Shown here: in pieces, positions 1 to 7,950 of the stretch | How the letters are laid out: each line of letters opens with the position of its first letter | How positions within the stretch are numbered: position 1 is the stretch's first letter | Source: Candidatus Auribacterota bacterium | GTDB lineage: Bacteria; Auribacterota; JAFGBW01 | Length of the DNA: 23,211 bases | Reading direction: 5' to 3' | Assembly (NCBI GenBank): GCA_016932965.1 | Contig: JAFGBW010000250.1 | Coordinates: forward strand, 1-23,211 | The notes under the pieces: model-generated | What the model saw: the letters and a program-made list of their open reading frames with translations, nothing else | What the model was told of the DNA's origin: nothing | The model's database searches: none | Made by a program: the position numbers and the translations under genes

Positions 1-1
1 A

Positions 2-97
2 AATTCTGTCACGATCGCGCTGGAAGAAATACTGGCTGATAAAATCAAAGTTTTGACAAAAACAGAAAGAGACAACCGAAAACGCTCTGACAACTGA
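2..97 (+). CDS. C-terminal end of an upstream protein, possibly RNA polymerase omega subunit
   Basis: Only the last 31 codons are in the window, read in the frame that begins at base 2 and ends with TGA at 95-97. The peptide contains VTIALEEILADKIKVL followed by a charged tail. The ALxEIxxxKI pattern resembles the end of the conserved core of bacterial RpoZ, the small omega subunit that helps RNA polymerase assemble, and omega proteins often end in such a charged tail. The rest of the gene is outside the window, so this rests on about 15 residues. Another small helical protein is possible. A MerR-type gene follows after 56 bases on the same strand. Confidence 0.45.
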   Translation, partial: NSVTIALEEILADKIKVLTKTERDNRKRSDN

Positions 98-153
98 ATT
101 CGGCCTTTTTCTAACATTCTGAGAACCTAACCGGATTTTTAACAGAATCGACC

Positions 154-588
154 ATGGAAAATTCCCAGCTCCAAGATAAACTCTATTTTTCCATAGGTGA
201 AGTCAAGGATATGACCGGCGTGGAACCTCATGTGCTCAGGTACTGGGAAACGGAATTCTCATCTTTCAGACCCAAAAAAAGCCGGGGCGGCCAGCGAACT
301 TATACAAAAAAAGACATTGAAATTATCCGACTGATCAAACAGCTCCTTTATGAAGAAAAATTCACAATCAAAGGCGCCAGGCACAAACTCAGAGAAAAAA
401 TTAAAAATCTGGATGAAGAATTGACCTCTCATCCTCATTTGGAATCGTCTCACACCAAAGAAAATCACCAGCTCAGCTTTGTCCAGGTGGAACAATCGGT
501 TGAAGCTCAGTTGAATCAGCGTGATTTTCTGCTTCATCTCAGAAAAAAACTCATCGATATTTCAAAATCCCTGCGTAAAATTCTTTGA
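154..588 (+). CDS. MerR-family transcriptional regulator
   Basis: A 144-residue protein with an N-terminal winged helix-turn-helix of the MerR type at about residues 10-80. Recognisable pieces are [20 protein letters not shown], the wing segment [17 protein letters not shown] and a second helical part [13 protein letters not shown]. The C-terminal third is polar and probably helical, with no cysteine cluster or ligand domain. It therefore resembles the short RacA/MlrA-like MerR proteins found beside housekeeping genes rather than metal sensors. Its target is unknown. The ATG at 154 has only a weak ribosome site. The stop overlaps the start of the next gene (TTGA at 585-588), which suggests translational coupling with the glycosyltransferase. 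Confidence 0.85.
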   Translation: MENSQLQDKLYFSIGEVKDMTGVEPHVLRYWETEFSSFRPKKSRGGQRTYTKKDIEIIRLIKQLLYEEKFTIKGARHKLREKIKNLDEELTSHPHLESSHTKENHQLSFVQVEQSVEAQLNQRDFLLHLRKKLIDISKSLRKIL

Positions 589-1409
589 AACAGGTTTCCA
601 TCATTATTCCTCTCTTTAATCAAACCGCCTTATTGAACCAAACCCTTCTCTGCCTGGAACAGCAGACATGGAAGGATTTTGAAATCCTGATTGTGGACAA
701 CGCATCCGATTCCCCCCTATCCATTCCGGAGACCTGTAAAAAGCTGGATTTAAAGTACCTTTATCTGAAAAAGAATCATTATTATGCTCAGGCAGTGAAT
801 CTGGGGATTTCCCTGACCGGAACAAACCGGATCCTGATCTTGAATTCTGACGTCCATCTGAACAAAGATTATCTTCATGAACTGCTGGAGGTTTTCAACC
901 GGGACGCAACCATTCAATGCGCGCATGGATTATTATTGGATACGAAAGGGAACGTGGATTCCTGCGGAATCCGGACGGGTTTATGCCTGCAGCCAGTGGA
1001 CGTTAAACACATCGACCGCCCATGGGAAGGTCCTCCCGGGGCATCTTTCATGATCAGCAGGGATTTATGCGAGAATCTGATTGAGCGTTACGGCAGCGTA
1101 CTGGATTCGGATATTTCCTTTTATTATTCAGATCTTGCTTTTGCTTGCCGGCTGAACGAACAGGGCATGAAAAGCCTGCTTGTTAAAAACGCCTCCGGAA
1201 TTCATCACCGTTCTTCCTCTGTTCTGATGAAAAAAACACCACTTCTCCTCTTCACGTATCCAAAACTTAGCCCCGAATTCAAAAAACTGCTGATGGAAAA
1301 CCGCAGGTCTTTTAAAAAAAAATATTTCAGGTTTTCAAAACATTCTTGGCGAATTCCGTTTATTGTTTTATATGATCTCATGACGATTTGTCTTAAAAAA
1401 ACAGGCTGA
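585..1409 (+). CDS. Glycosyltransferase family 2 (GT-A fold, rhamnosyltransferase-like)
   Basis: A 274-residue GT2 enzyme. The N-terminus [10 protein letters not shown] and the nucleotide-binding VDNASD at about residues 37-42 are typical. LILNSDVHL at about 84-92 holds the DxD-equivalent that binds the metal and nucleotide sugar. [16 protein letters not shown] followed by [15 protein letters not shown] is the acceptor-side signature of the WcaA/rhamnosyltransferase subgroup. It should move a sugar from a nucleotide donor to a cell-surface glycan on the cytoplasmic face of the membrane; the sugar cannot be told. The start is a TTG overlapping the stop of the MerR gene by four bases. No transmembrane segment is evident. 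The permease gene follows 41 bases downstream. Confidence 0.85.
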   Translation: MKQVSIIIPLFNQTALLNQTLLCLEQQTWKDFEILIVDNASDSPLSIPETCKKLDLKYLYLKKNHYYAQAVNLGISLTGTNRILILNSDVHLNKDYLHELLEVFNRDATIQCAHGLLLDTKGNVDSCGIRTGLCLQPVDVKHIDRPWEGPPGASFMISRDLCENLIERYGSVLDSDISFYYSDLAFACRLNEQGMKSLLVKNASGIHHRSSSVLMKKTPLLLFTYPKLSPEFKKLLMENRRSFKKKYFRFSKHSWRIPFIVLYDLMTICLKKTG

Positions 1410-1450
1410 TTTGAATTTTTACTGTCACGCAGGAAGGCTGGATTTAAAAA

Positions 1451-2407
1451 ATGCGGACCAGATCCGTTTTTATCATTTTGTTTGTTCTTTTTGGACTTGC
1501 TGTGTGGTTGGGCATCTCATATGGTTCGGTGTCCATTCCTTTCAGGGAACTCTTGTCTGAAAACAACCGGCAGATCCTGTATTTGAGGCTTTCCCGTGTC
1601 ATAATGGCCCTGATTGCCGGTTGCGGACTCTCTGTATCCGGAATCATCCTTCAGGCGCTTTTAAAAAATCCCCTGGCAGATCCTTACCTTTTAGGCACGT
1701 CCAGCGGAGCAGGACTGGGTGCGGTCATGGCGCTTCTCCTGGGACTCTCGGGTTTCTTTCTGCCTTTTTTTGCCTGGCTTGGCGCAATCCTGAGTGTGAT
1801 TCTAGTCCTATATTTATCCCGGGAAAACACCACCTTCTCTTCACAATCGCTCATTCTTTCAGGTGTGATTGTATCCATAGCGCTATCATCCGTTTTAGTC
1901 CTCATTCTTTCTCTTTCCCCAAATGAAACCCTGCATGGAATCCTCTGGTGGCTATGGGGCAACCTTCAGATTCTTGATCTGAGACTGCTTGTTTTTGTTT
2001 CATTTTTTGTCCTATGCGGAACTCTGCTCACCTTTTTCTTTTCCCAGGATTTAAATGCGATCAGTCTGGGAGAGGAGGAGGCCATTCATCTTGGAATTTC
2101 AATTGAATCCGTTAAAATCATCCTTATCGCCACGGCCTCATTAATGACAGCGAGCCTGGTTTGTATCTGCGGGGTCATTGGATTTGTCGGACTCATGGTT
2201 CCGCATATGATGAGAAGAGTGACAGGCGCCAATCATAATCTATTGCTTCCGGCAACGTGCCTCGCATCGGGTGTATTCATGATTGTCTGTGACACTCTTT
2301 CCAGGACGATTTATCCTCCCATAGAAATCCCCATCGGTGTCATTACATCCATGCTGGGAACGCCTGTATTTTTTTGGTTATTTAAGAAAAAACGAGATGG
2401 TATTTAA
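1451..2407 (+). CDS. btuC: FecCD-family ABC transporter permease, probably cobalamin (BtuC-like)
   Basis: A 318-residue integral membrane protein with about nine hydrophobic helices. It carries the FecCD/BtuC core motif ALLKNPLADPYLLGTSSGAG near residues 68-87 and the C-terminal segment GFVGLMVPHMMRR, followed by a region ending in the family motif EIPIGVITSMLGTPVFFWLF. The family imports iron siderophores, heme or cobalamin through the inner membrane as a dimer bound to two ATPases. The cobalamin assignment comes from the neighbours: an ABC ATPase, then a CobC-type phosphatase that directly abuts it. It is shorter than E. coli BtuC by a few residues but complete. No periplasmic binding protein gene is in the window. 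Siderophore uptake remains possible. Confidence 0.8.
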   Translation: MRTRSVFIILFVLFGLAVWLGISYGSVSIPFRELLSENNRQILYLRLSRVIMALIAGCGLSVSGIILQALLKNPLADPYLLGTSSGAGLGAVMALLLGLSGFFLPFFAWLGAILSVILVLYLSRENTTFSSQSLILSGVIVSIALSSVLVLILSLSPNETLHGILWWLWGNLQILDLRLLVFVSFFVLCGTLLTFFFSQDLNAISLGEEEAIHLGISIESVKIILIATASLMTASLVCICGVIGFVGLMVPHMMRRVTGANHNLLLPATCLASGVFMIVCDTLSRTIYPPIEIPIGVITSMLGTPVFFWLFKKKRDGI

Positions 2408-2486
2408 TTGAAAATAATGCATAAAAACATTCCAACGATTCTTAATGATATCCATGAACCGCACTTCTCTCAATGAAATCTGAAAA

Positions 2487-3272
2487 ATGAAACTTTTTAC
2501 CATACACAACTTAAACGGAGGCTACGGAAAAGAAGCCGTGATCAGGGATTTTTCCATCCAGATCAATCAAGGCGACTTTATCGGAATCATCGGACCAAAT
2601 GGTTCCGGAAAAACCACTTTATTACGCCTTCTCACCCGCGTTTTACGTCCTCATAGCGGAAAACTCTTCTTTGAAGACAAGGATTTGACTCATCTGAGCC
2701 TGAAGGAATTCTGCCGAAAGGTTGCATTTGTCTCCCAGGACATACCCATTCATTTCCCCATTTCCGTGTTTGAAATGGTTCTCATGGGAAGGACCCCTCA
2801 TTTAAAAAGGCTTCAAAAACACAGCCATAAAGACTATCGTATTGCTGAAGAATCTCTTTCCAAGACCGACGCACTCCATTTAAGAAACAATAAAATAGAC
2901 GAATTGAGCGCCGGGGAACGTCAAAGAGTCATGATAGCCAAAGCATTGGCTCAAACACCGGTTTTACTGTTTTTAGACGAGCCAACTTCACATCTGGACA
3001 TCGGTCATCAGATCCAGATAATGAATTTAATACAAAAATTGAACCGTCACAATGGTGTGACAGTGGTTCTGGTACTTCATGATTTGAACCTGGCAGGAGA
3101 ATACTGCAGTCGTCTGATTCTAATGAATGAAGGAAATATTTTCCGGGAAGGAACTGTTGAGGAAGTCCTGACCTATCAAAACATCGAAGAGGTGTATAAA
3201 ACCATTGTCGTGGTGAAGGAAAACCCGATCAGTCAAAAACCGTATGTCATTCTGGTTTCAGGAGAAAAATAA
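2487..3272 (+). CDS. btuD: ABC transporter ATPase of the FecE/BtuD type
   Basis: A 261-residue nucleotide-binding subunit. Walker A GPNGSGKT is at residues 36-43, the Q-loop at FVSQD (about 81-85), the ABC signature LSAGERQR at about 140-147, Walker B LLFLDEPTS at about 160-168 and the H-loop in VLVLHDLN. It should power the permease encoded 79 bases upstream, with the energy of ATP hydrolysis driving import. Its stop codon is immediately followed by the ATG of the phosphatase gene, so the two are surely co-transcribed. The start ATG has only a weak purine-rich site before it. The match to FecE/BtuD/HmuV proteins is strong, while the exact substrate is inferred from context. Confidence 0.85.
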   Translation: MKLFTIHNLNGGYGKEAVIRDFSIQINQGDFIGIIGPNGSGKTTLLRLLTRVLRPHSGKLFFEDKDLTHLSLKEFCRKVAFVSQDIPIHFPISVFEMVLMGRTPHLKRLQKHSHKDYRIAEESLSKTDALHLRNNKIDELSAGERQRVMIAKALAQTPVLLFLDEPTSHLDIGHQIQIMNLIQKLNRHNGVTVVLVLHDLNLAGEYCSRLILMNEGNIFREGTVEEVLTYQNIEEVYKTIVVVKENPISQKPYVILVSGEK

Positions 3273-3869
3273 ATGGTGACGCAATTCTATTTTATCAGGC
3301 ATGGGGAAACAACATCGAACGCAGAAAAAAGGTATTGCGGTTTTCTGGATGAAGGATTAAGCGAAAAAGGCATGCTTCAGGCTGAAAAACTGCATGCGCG
3401 AATGATCCACCAATCCTTTGACGGGATTTATTCCAGTGACCGGAAACGGGCCATTCAGACCGCCGGCATTGTTTTTAAAAATTCATCGATCAGTCCGATT
3501 CCGGACCTAAGGGAAATGCATTTTGGTGTCTTTGAGGGATTGAACAGCCATGAAATCCGGAAAAAATATAAATCCATTTATGATTCCTGGGTTCATGATC
3601 CTTACAGGGTCAGAATTCCTGAAGCTGAAACCATGAATCAGTTCGAAAAACGAATCGTCAAATCCATCAAAATAATTCTATCTTCCCATCTGGACAAGAC
3701 AGTCGCTGTTGTCTGTCATGGCGGGACGATCAGTGTGCTCCTTAATTATTTTTTAAAAACAAAAGATTTCTGGAAACATCTGCCCGGTTCAGCGAGCCTA
3801 AACATCGTGGAGTGTGAAAACGACTACAATGAATTAAAAGTATTCAACGACACATCTCATCTTAAATGA
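3273..3869 (+). CDS. cobC: Histidine phosphatase family protein, likely alpha-ribazole-5'-phosphate phosphatase (CobC-like)
   Basis: A 198-residue member of the branch-1 histidine phosphatases. FIRHGET at residues 7-13 contains the phosphate-accepting His10. YSSDRKRAIQTA at about 53-64 holds the second arginine, LREMHFGVFEG the catalytic glutamate, and VCHGGT the second catalytic His149. These features and the length fit CobC, which dephosphorylates alpha-ribazole phosphate (or cobalamin phosphate) in the nucleotide-loop step of B12 synthesis and salvage. Phosphoglycerate mutase-like enzymes of other specificity look similar. The direct abutment to the ABC transporter genes, with stop and start codons touching, is the main reason to prefer CobC and to read the transporter as a cobalamin importer. 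Confidence 0.75.
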   Translation: MVTQFYFIRHGETTSNAEKRYCGFLDEGLSEKGMLQAEKLHARMIHQSFDGIYSSDRKRAIQTAGIVFKNSSISPIPDLREMHFGVFEGLNSHEIRKKYKSIYDSWVHDPYRVRIPEAETMNQFEKRIVKSIKIILSSHLDKTVAVVCHGGTISVLLNYFLKTKDFWKHLPGSASLNIVECENDYNELKVFNDTSHLK

Positions 3870-3872
3870 GAG

Positions 3873-4680
3873 TTATGCGGATTGCCTAAAAGGAATCTGA
3901 TCCCATCCGATGGAGGTCTCATACCCGATTGAAAGACTCAGTTCACGAACTAAATTGTCCTGTTGACGGACAAAAACATCGTATTCTGCCTGAGGGCTGC
4001 CCTGTTTTTCCCAGAATCTACCATTCAGCAAAGTCCCTTCTCCTGTAATGATCCGGGAGAGTAAAAACCTTAAAAATATCAATACCTTCAAATAATCGCG
4101 CCAATTCCCTGGCGCGATCAGCTGTTTTTTGGACAGTTTTTTCTTCCGTATCGTCTCGTCTCTTTGAAAATCCTGTTGTTGGAGCTAACGCTGATCCAGC
4201 TTGTTGTCTATCTGACTCTAAAATTGGCTCGTAATGCTGTGTTATGAAGGCGGACTCATTCCAGAACACCGTTGAACCGATGGATTTTTCGTTCTTAATG
4301 AGGGATCGTATCCTTATTTCCGGATTCCATCGCATCAATTTAAAAATGCAGAGCCAGAAGATCCAGCAGATATCCGGGAAGAGGAAAAAAAATCTTCTCC
4401 CCTGAAACAACCTGCTGAAGCAATTCAGACGGCATACTGGCATAAGGTCCTTTATCAAAATAAGGATGAGGGGAAAATATCCGCTAACAACATACGGGAA
4501 AACTTTTTGCATCCATCTGTTTATATGCTCCTGAATTCTTAACACTTGATCTAAAGAAAGAACTGTTCCTGAAAACTGCATTTGTATCAACGGATCATGA
4601 ATATGATCAGCCGGCGCATCGGAGTTTTTGATATCCAAAGACTTTTTTCTGTAGACTCGTGTAAACGAATCTCCCCCCAA
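3873..4680 (-). pseudogene. Unrecognised gene broken by three single-base homopolymer indels
   Basis: The minus strand holds a protein-like reading split between two frames. It can be rejoined by adding one base to the run at 4470-4473 and removing one from the A-runs at 4342-4346 and 4063-4067 (plus-strand view). The repaired protein reads, in pieces, LSLDQVLRIQEHINRWMQ, then PYFDKGPYASMPSELLQQVV, GEKIFFPLPGYLLDLLAL, TTGFSKRRDDTEEKTVQ, RARELARLFEGIDIFKV, NLVRELSLSIGYETSIGW, and ends at 3873. I do not recognise the family; there is no signal peptide or clear motif. The N-terminus is uncertain: the open frame reaches TTG at 4680, but it overlaps the end of the methyltransferase relic, and ATG at 4581 may be the true start. 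It converges on the CobC-like gene with 3 bases between. Confidence 0.6.
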
Positions 4681-5198
4681 CCGAAAGGGGAATCAATCCA
4701 TTTCCTTATTTCTGCCAGATCCTAAGTTTGAAATATTTTATACTGAAGAAGGCATGTATCCATTTTTGAGGATCTGAAATAAGGCGCGGTTGCTATTACT
4801 CTGCCGCCTTTTTTGAGCACCCTGAAGAATTCCCTGAGGATATTTTCAGGTGTAATGACATGCTCATGTATATCGGTTGCGATGATAAGGTCAAACTATT
4901 CATCGCATGCAGGAATATTTGCGGCATCTGCGATCCAGCGCTCCCTGTAGCCCCTGTTGATGATCGATTCTTTGTCAGAAAGAAAATTTTCCGGACAGAT
5001 GTCCAGTCCAATCAAATAATTGTTGTCTGAGAAAACTCAGCCGATGGGCACTTCCTTGCAGCCTACGTCAAGAATATTCAGGTTTTTCAAAGAGCTGAAA
5101 CTGTCAAGGATTATCGATTGGGGATGAAACTATTTTTTTAAAAAAAACGGACCGGACTCCGGATAAAGATACAAAGAATATCCGATCAGGATTTTCAT
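4587..5198 (-). pseudogene. Class I SAM-dependent methyltransferase with four in-frame stop codons
   Basis: A single minus-strand frame starts at ATG 5198 and overlaps the neuC stop as ATGA, the classic coupled start. It runs MKILIGYSLYLYPESGPFFL, then a stop (5130-5132), then NLNILDVGCKE (motif I of Rossmann methyltransferases) and a stop (5037-5039). Next come LIGLDICPENF (motif II-like), a stop (4896-4898), FDLIIATD, ILREFFRVLKKGGRVIATAP (motif III-like) and a stop (4722-4724). It probably ends at 4587. There is no indel even across an 8T-7A run. Each stop could come from one transition in a Trp, Gln or Arg codon. It would have methylated a sugar or lipid carrier in the polysaccharide pathway. 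As it stands it cannot make a full protein. Confidence 0.75.
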
Positions 5199-6367
5199 TC
5201 TTTGAAACGTTTCTCTATGCAAAGTTTCACCGTGGAAAGAATATCCGCAATTTTTTTGCCGGCATTTCCATCGCCATAAAGTGCTGAACTTTCGTAACGC
5301 CCGCCTTTTTTCAGATGTTTCTGTACAGCCTGGATGATTTCCTGTGAGGAATGACCTACATCGATCACGTTTTCGGCACGATCCCTTCCCTGCTGACGGT
5401 TTCCGATGTTTACCGTCGGAACCCCGAGATACGAGCATTCTCGGATCCCCACCGAAGAATTTCCCACAATGCACCGCGCTTTCATGAGCACCGCAAGAAA
5501 ATCCTCGGCGGAAAGGTTCAGGAAAAAATGGAAATTTTCCGGATGATATTTCTCTCTTAGTATCCGGATGGCCTTGGAAGTCATGTCTGAACCGGCATCA
5601 ATGTTCGGCCACAACACAATCGCGGGGATTTTCATTTCATACACAGCGGCGAGAGTCTCCTGCATCTGAGTGTAGGCGTCTTTGAATTCCGTGGTCACCG
5701 GATGCTGCATGACAATGAGGAAATCCTTGTCGATGTCCACCCGTCCGCTTGTCCCGAAATAATGGGAATACAGATACTCTGTATTCATGTAGCTGAAATT
5801 GTTTTTCACCTTTGCCGCCAGATCAATGGAAGGGCATCCCGTGATGAAAATGGAGGACTCGTCTTCACCCATGAGCCTCACCCTTTTTGCCGCCTGCTGG
5901 TTGGAAACAAAATGCAGAGAAGACAGCTTGGTGACCGCATGCCGGACTTTTTCATCAATAGACCCTGAAATCTCCCCGCCCTGTACATGGGCGACCGGAA
6001 TATTCAGATACGATGCGGCAATCGCAGTGGAAATGGTTTCAAACCGGTCTGCAATCGAGATGACAATATCCGGCTTGTAATTATCAAAAATGGTGGCCAG
6101 TTCCATCACGCCGATCCCCACGCTTTTTGCCATGGTTGTCGGGTTTTCCCCTTCAATGATCATGTAAACTTTTTCATGAATGGTGAACCCGTCTTTTTCC
6201 ATGACCTCCGCAGCATTTCCGAATTTGGAAAGAACCAAGGAGGCGGCTCCGATGAGAAACAGTTCCAGTTCCGGGTGTTCCCGGATGGATTTCAAAACAG
6301 TCTTAATACGGGCGTAACTAGCCCTGGAAGTGACAACAACAGCTATTTTTCTCTTCATGTTCAGCAT
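5195..6367 (-). CDS. neuC: UDP-N-acetylglucosamine 2-epimerase, hydrolysing (NeuC/LegG-like)
   Basis: A complete 390-residue GT-B-like epimerase. ADRFET at residues 106-111, then HVQGGEISGSIDEKVRHAVT at about 127-146, and GNSSVGIRE near residue 300 are hallmarks of the NeuC subgroup rather than WecB. The enzyme converts UDP- or GDP-GlcNAc (or a derivative) to free ManNAc or its analogue, the committed step towards sialic or legionaminic acid. No synthase (NeuB) or cytidylyltransferase (NeuA) is in the window, so the final sugar is unknown. The ATG at 6367 is taken as the start; a second ATG lies at 6358. It lies between two broken genes, yet shows no damage itself. Confidence 0.88.
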   Translation of the reverse strand: MLNMKRKIAVVVTSRASYARIKTVLKSIREHPELELFLIGAASLVLSKFGNAAEVMEKDGFTIHEKVYMIIEGENPTTMAKSVGIGVMELATIFDNYKPDIVISIADRFETISTAIAASYLNIPVAHVQGGEISGSIDEKVRHAVTKLSSLHFVSNQQAAKRVRLMGEDESSIFITGCPSIDLAAKVKNNFSYMNTEYLYSHYFGTSGRVDIDKDFLIVMQHPVTTEFKDAYTQMQETLAAVYEMKIPAIVLWPNIDAGSDMTSKAIRILREKYHPENFHFFLNLSAEDFLAVLMKARCIVGNSSVGIRECSYLGVPTVNIGNRQQGRDRAENVIDVGHSSQEIIQAVQKHLKKGGRYESSALYGDGNAGKKIADILSTVKLCIEKRFKE

Positions 6368-6379
6368 GATGGCTTCTCG

Positions 6380-7926
6380 TTATTTTTTTAAATATCCTGC
6401 AAGGTATGCAGCCAGGGCATCATAGTCTTTTTCTATTTCCTCCGGCCCGAGTTCTAACATTTTTGCATCAGAACGATTGAACAGAGCGGAATAATAATTC
6501 ACATGGACCAATTCCTTCATCACAGCTGCAACATAATGAATCAGCGCTTCTTTGTCATAGAAAAAATGATCCAGCAGCATCTTCACCGCCCGGGCAAGTT
6601 CAAAGGGGTTTTGAACTTTTTGTATCATGGTGTCCGGAAAAATAGAAAAGGGACATTCACTGACATCCCCCATGGTGATGGCGGGAATCCCCTTGAGAAG
6701 GTATTCAAAAGCCACTGAATTCGAAATGGCAAGAGTCATGCTGGCATGCTCCAGAATGGAATAGGCGGATAAATCCGGATGCACCAAGATGACATTGGGA
6801 ATTTCCAGAAGTTTCTGGTAGTAGGGAGGCGTTTCTTTTCCCCCAGCAGACCGGGTGTTCCTTAACCAGCCGTTTCATGTGCACCGGGATGCTCTGACTC
6901 ATGAGTCTTAAGGTTTCAATCCGGTTCATGAAGGGACTTGCAGAAACCAGAAGGGATACTTCCGGTTCCATGTGCAGCGGACAGAAAACATATTCCAGGC
7001 TTTTCAGCTGCTCCGCAGTGATAAAATCTGCTGAAAACCTTTTTTTGATATAAAAGGTTTTTCAGGGGTTTTATCAGACGCTTATAGAGAAGGGGTAAAG
7101 GACTCCGCCCGTGGCCTGCAGGTCATGGCGCAAATCCCCTGTCCGGGGATGGATTTCTTTTATGATAACATTGAAAAACCCCTTCAGGGGATTTTTCTGA
7201 ACCTGTTTTTTTCCTTTTTCCTGCTGACCGTTCCCTTATAAACGGGTTTGGCCTGGGCGGCCTTTTCAACAAACCCGGCGGGCCTCCCTGAGGGCGGGGT
7301 CTGTTTCGGGAGATTCCGTACCTTTCCGGTATTCGGCATACCGGCCCGCTATCTGCGGGGGAAGGCCGAAAAAACTCGTGCTGACCCGGACGCAGTTTTT
7401 TATTTTCATCGAACGGATATTTAAAAAAGGGGTGTTTTTGTAGCGGGCGCACAGATAATACAGATAATCGACAAAGGTAACCGGTGCATGATTCACAATG
7501 AAATCCGGACGGGCTTCATTCAGAAAGGAATCCATCCGCCGAAGGGCGTGCTGCAGAATTTTAAGCATTTCCTCATGCGTGAACCCAGACCGGTAATCGG
7601 AATGCAATGGGGCGTATTCCCCGAGATAAAGCCGCCTGTCTACAACCAGGTCGCTTCACAGGAAGGGGGTGGCCAGTTTTTTTCATAGCTCTTGATAAGG
7701 GCCTCAACCACCCGCATCTTTTCAGTCAGCACCCCGGATGATGTCCCATTCTTTACAGAACCGGAAAAGATTCCATCTCCGGGTTATCCCTGCACCACTC
7801 TGCATAACAGGCGGAATCCGAAATATAAAAAACGGTTTTTTCCAGCTGCACATACCTCGAAAGATGGCGCCTCAGGGAATAAAACATCCTGAAGGTCAGT
7901 CCTTGTCCGACAAATAAAACATTCAT
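6380..7926 (-). pseudogene. Capsular polysaccharide biosynthesis protein, about 515 codons, broken by about eight frameshifts
   Basis: It starts at ATG 7926 after a good ribosome site (AGGA) with MNVLFVGQGLTFRMFYSLRR, and can be followed in shifting minus-strand frames to a TAA at 6380. Key pieces are MHSDYRSGFTHEEMLKILQH and PDFIVNHAPVTFVDYLYYL. Further on are LKSLEYVFCPLHMEPEVSLL, HMKRLVKEHP and the C-terminal SAYSILEHASMTLAISNSV then AFEYLLKGIPAITMGD. The CPLHxEPE, VKEHP and SxxxEYLLKGxPAI signatures fit the capsule-synthesis (KpsC/KpsS-related) transferases. Breaks lie near 7755, 7700, 7650, 7270, 7190, 7090, the A-run 7040-7046 and the run 6840-6844. The gene sits 24 bases after asnB in the same operon. 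It is almost certainly non-functional if the sequence is correct. Confidence 0.78.
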
Positions 7927-7950
7927 TTTTTTCCTGCCTTGATCATATTT

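Noticed and set aside
2417-2476. A 19-codon reading frame between permease and ATPase genes
   Set aside because: No ribosome site, no recognisable sequence, and very short; treated as chance.
4276-4542. A plausible plus-strand reading (ends SANNIRENFLHPSVYMLLNS) through the unknown pseudogene
   Set aside because: It lacks a start codon and is antisense to repaired minus-strand segments that read better over a longer span and share the island's strand.
4587-5198. Stop-codon recoding (UAG or UGA read as an amino acid) in the broken methyltransferase
   Set aside because: TAA, TAG and TGA all end other intact genes or frames here, and the neighbours are also broken, so decay is simpler.
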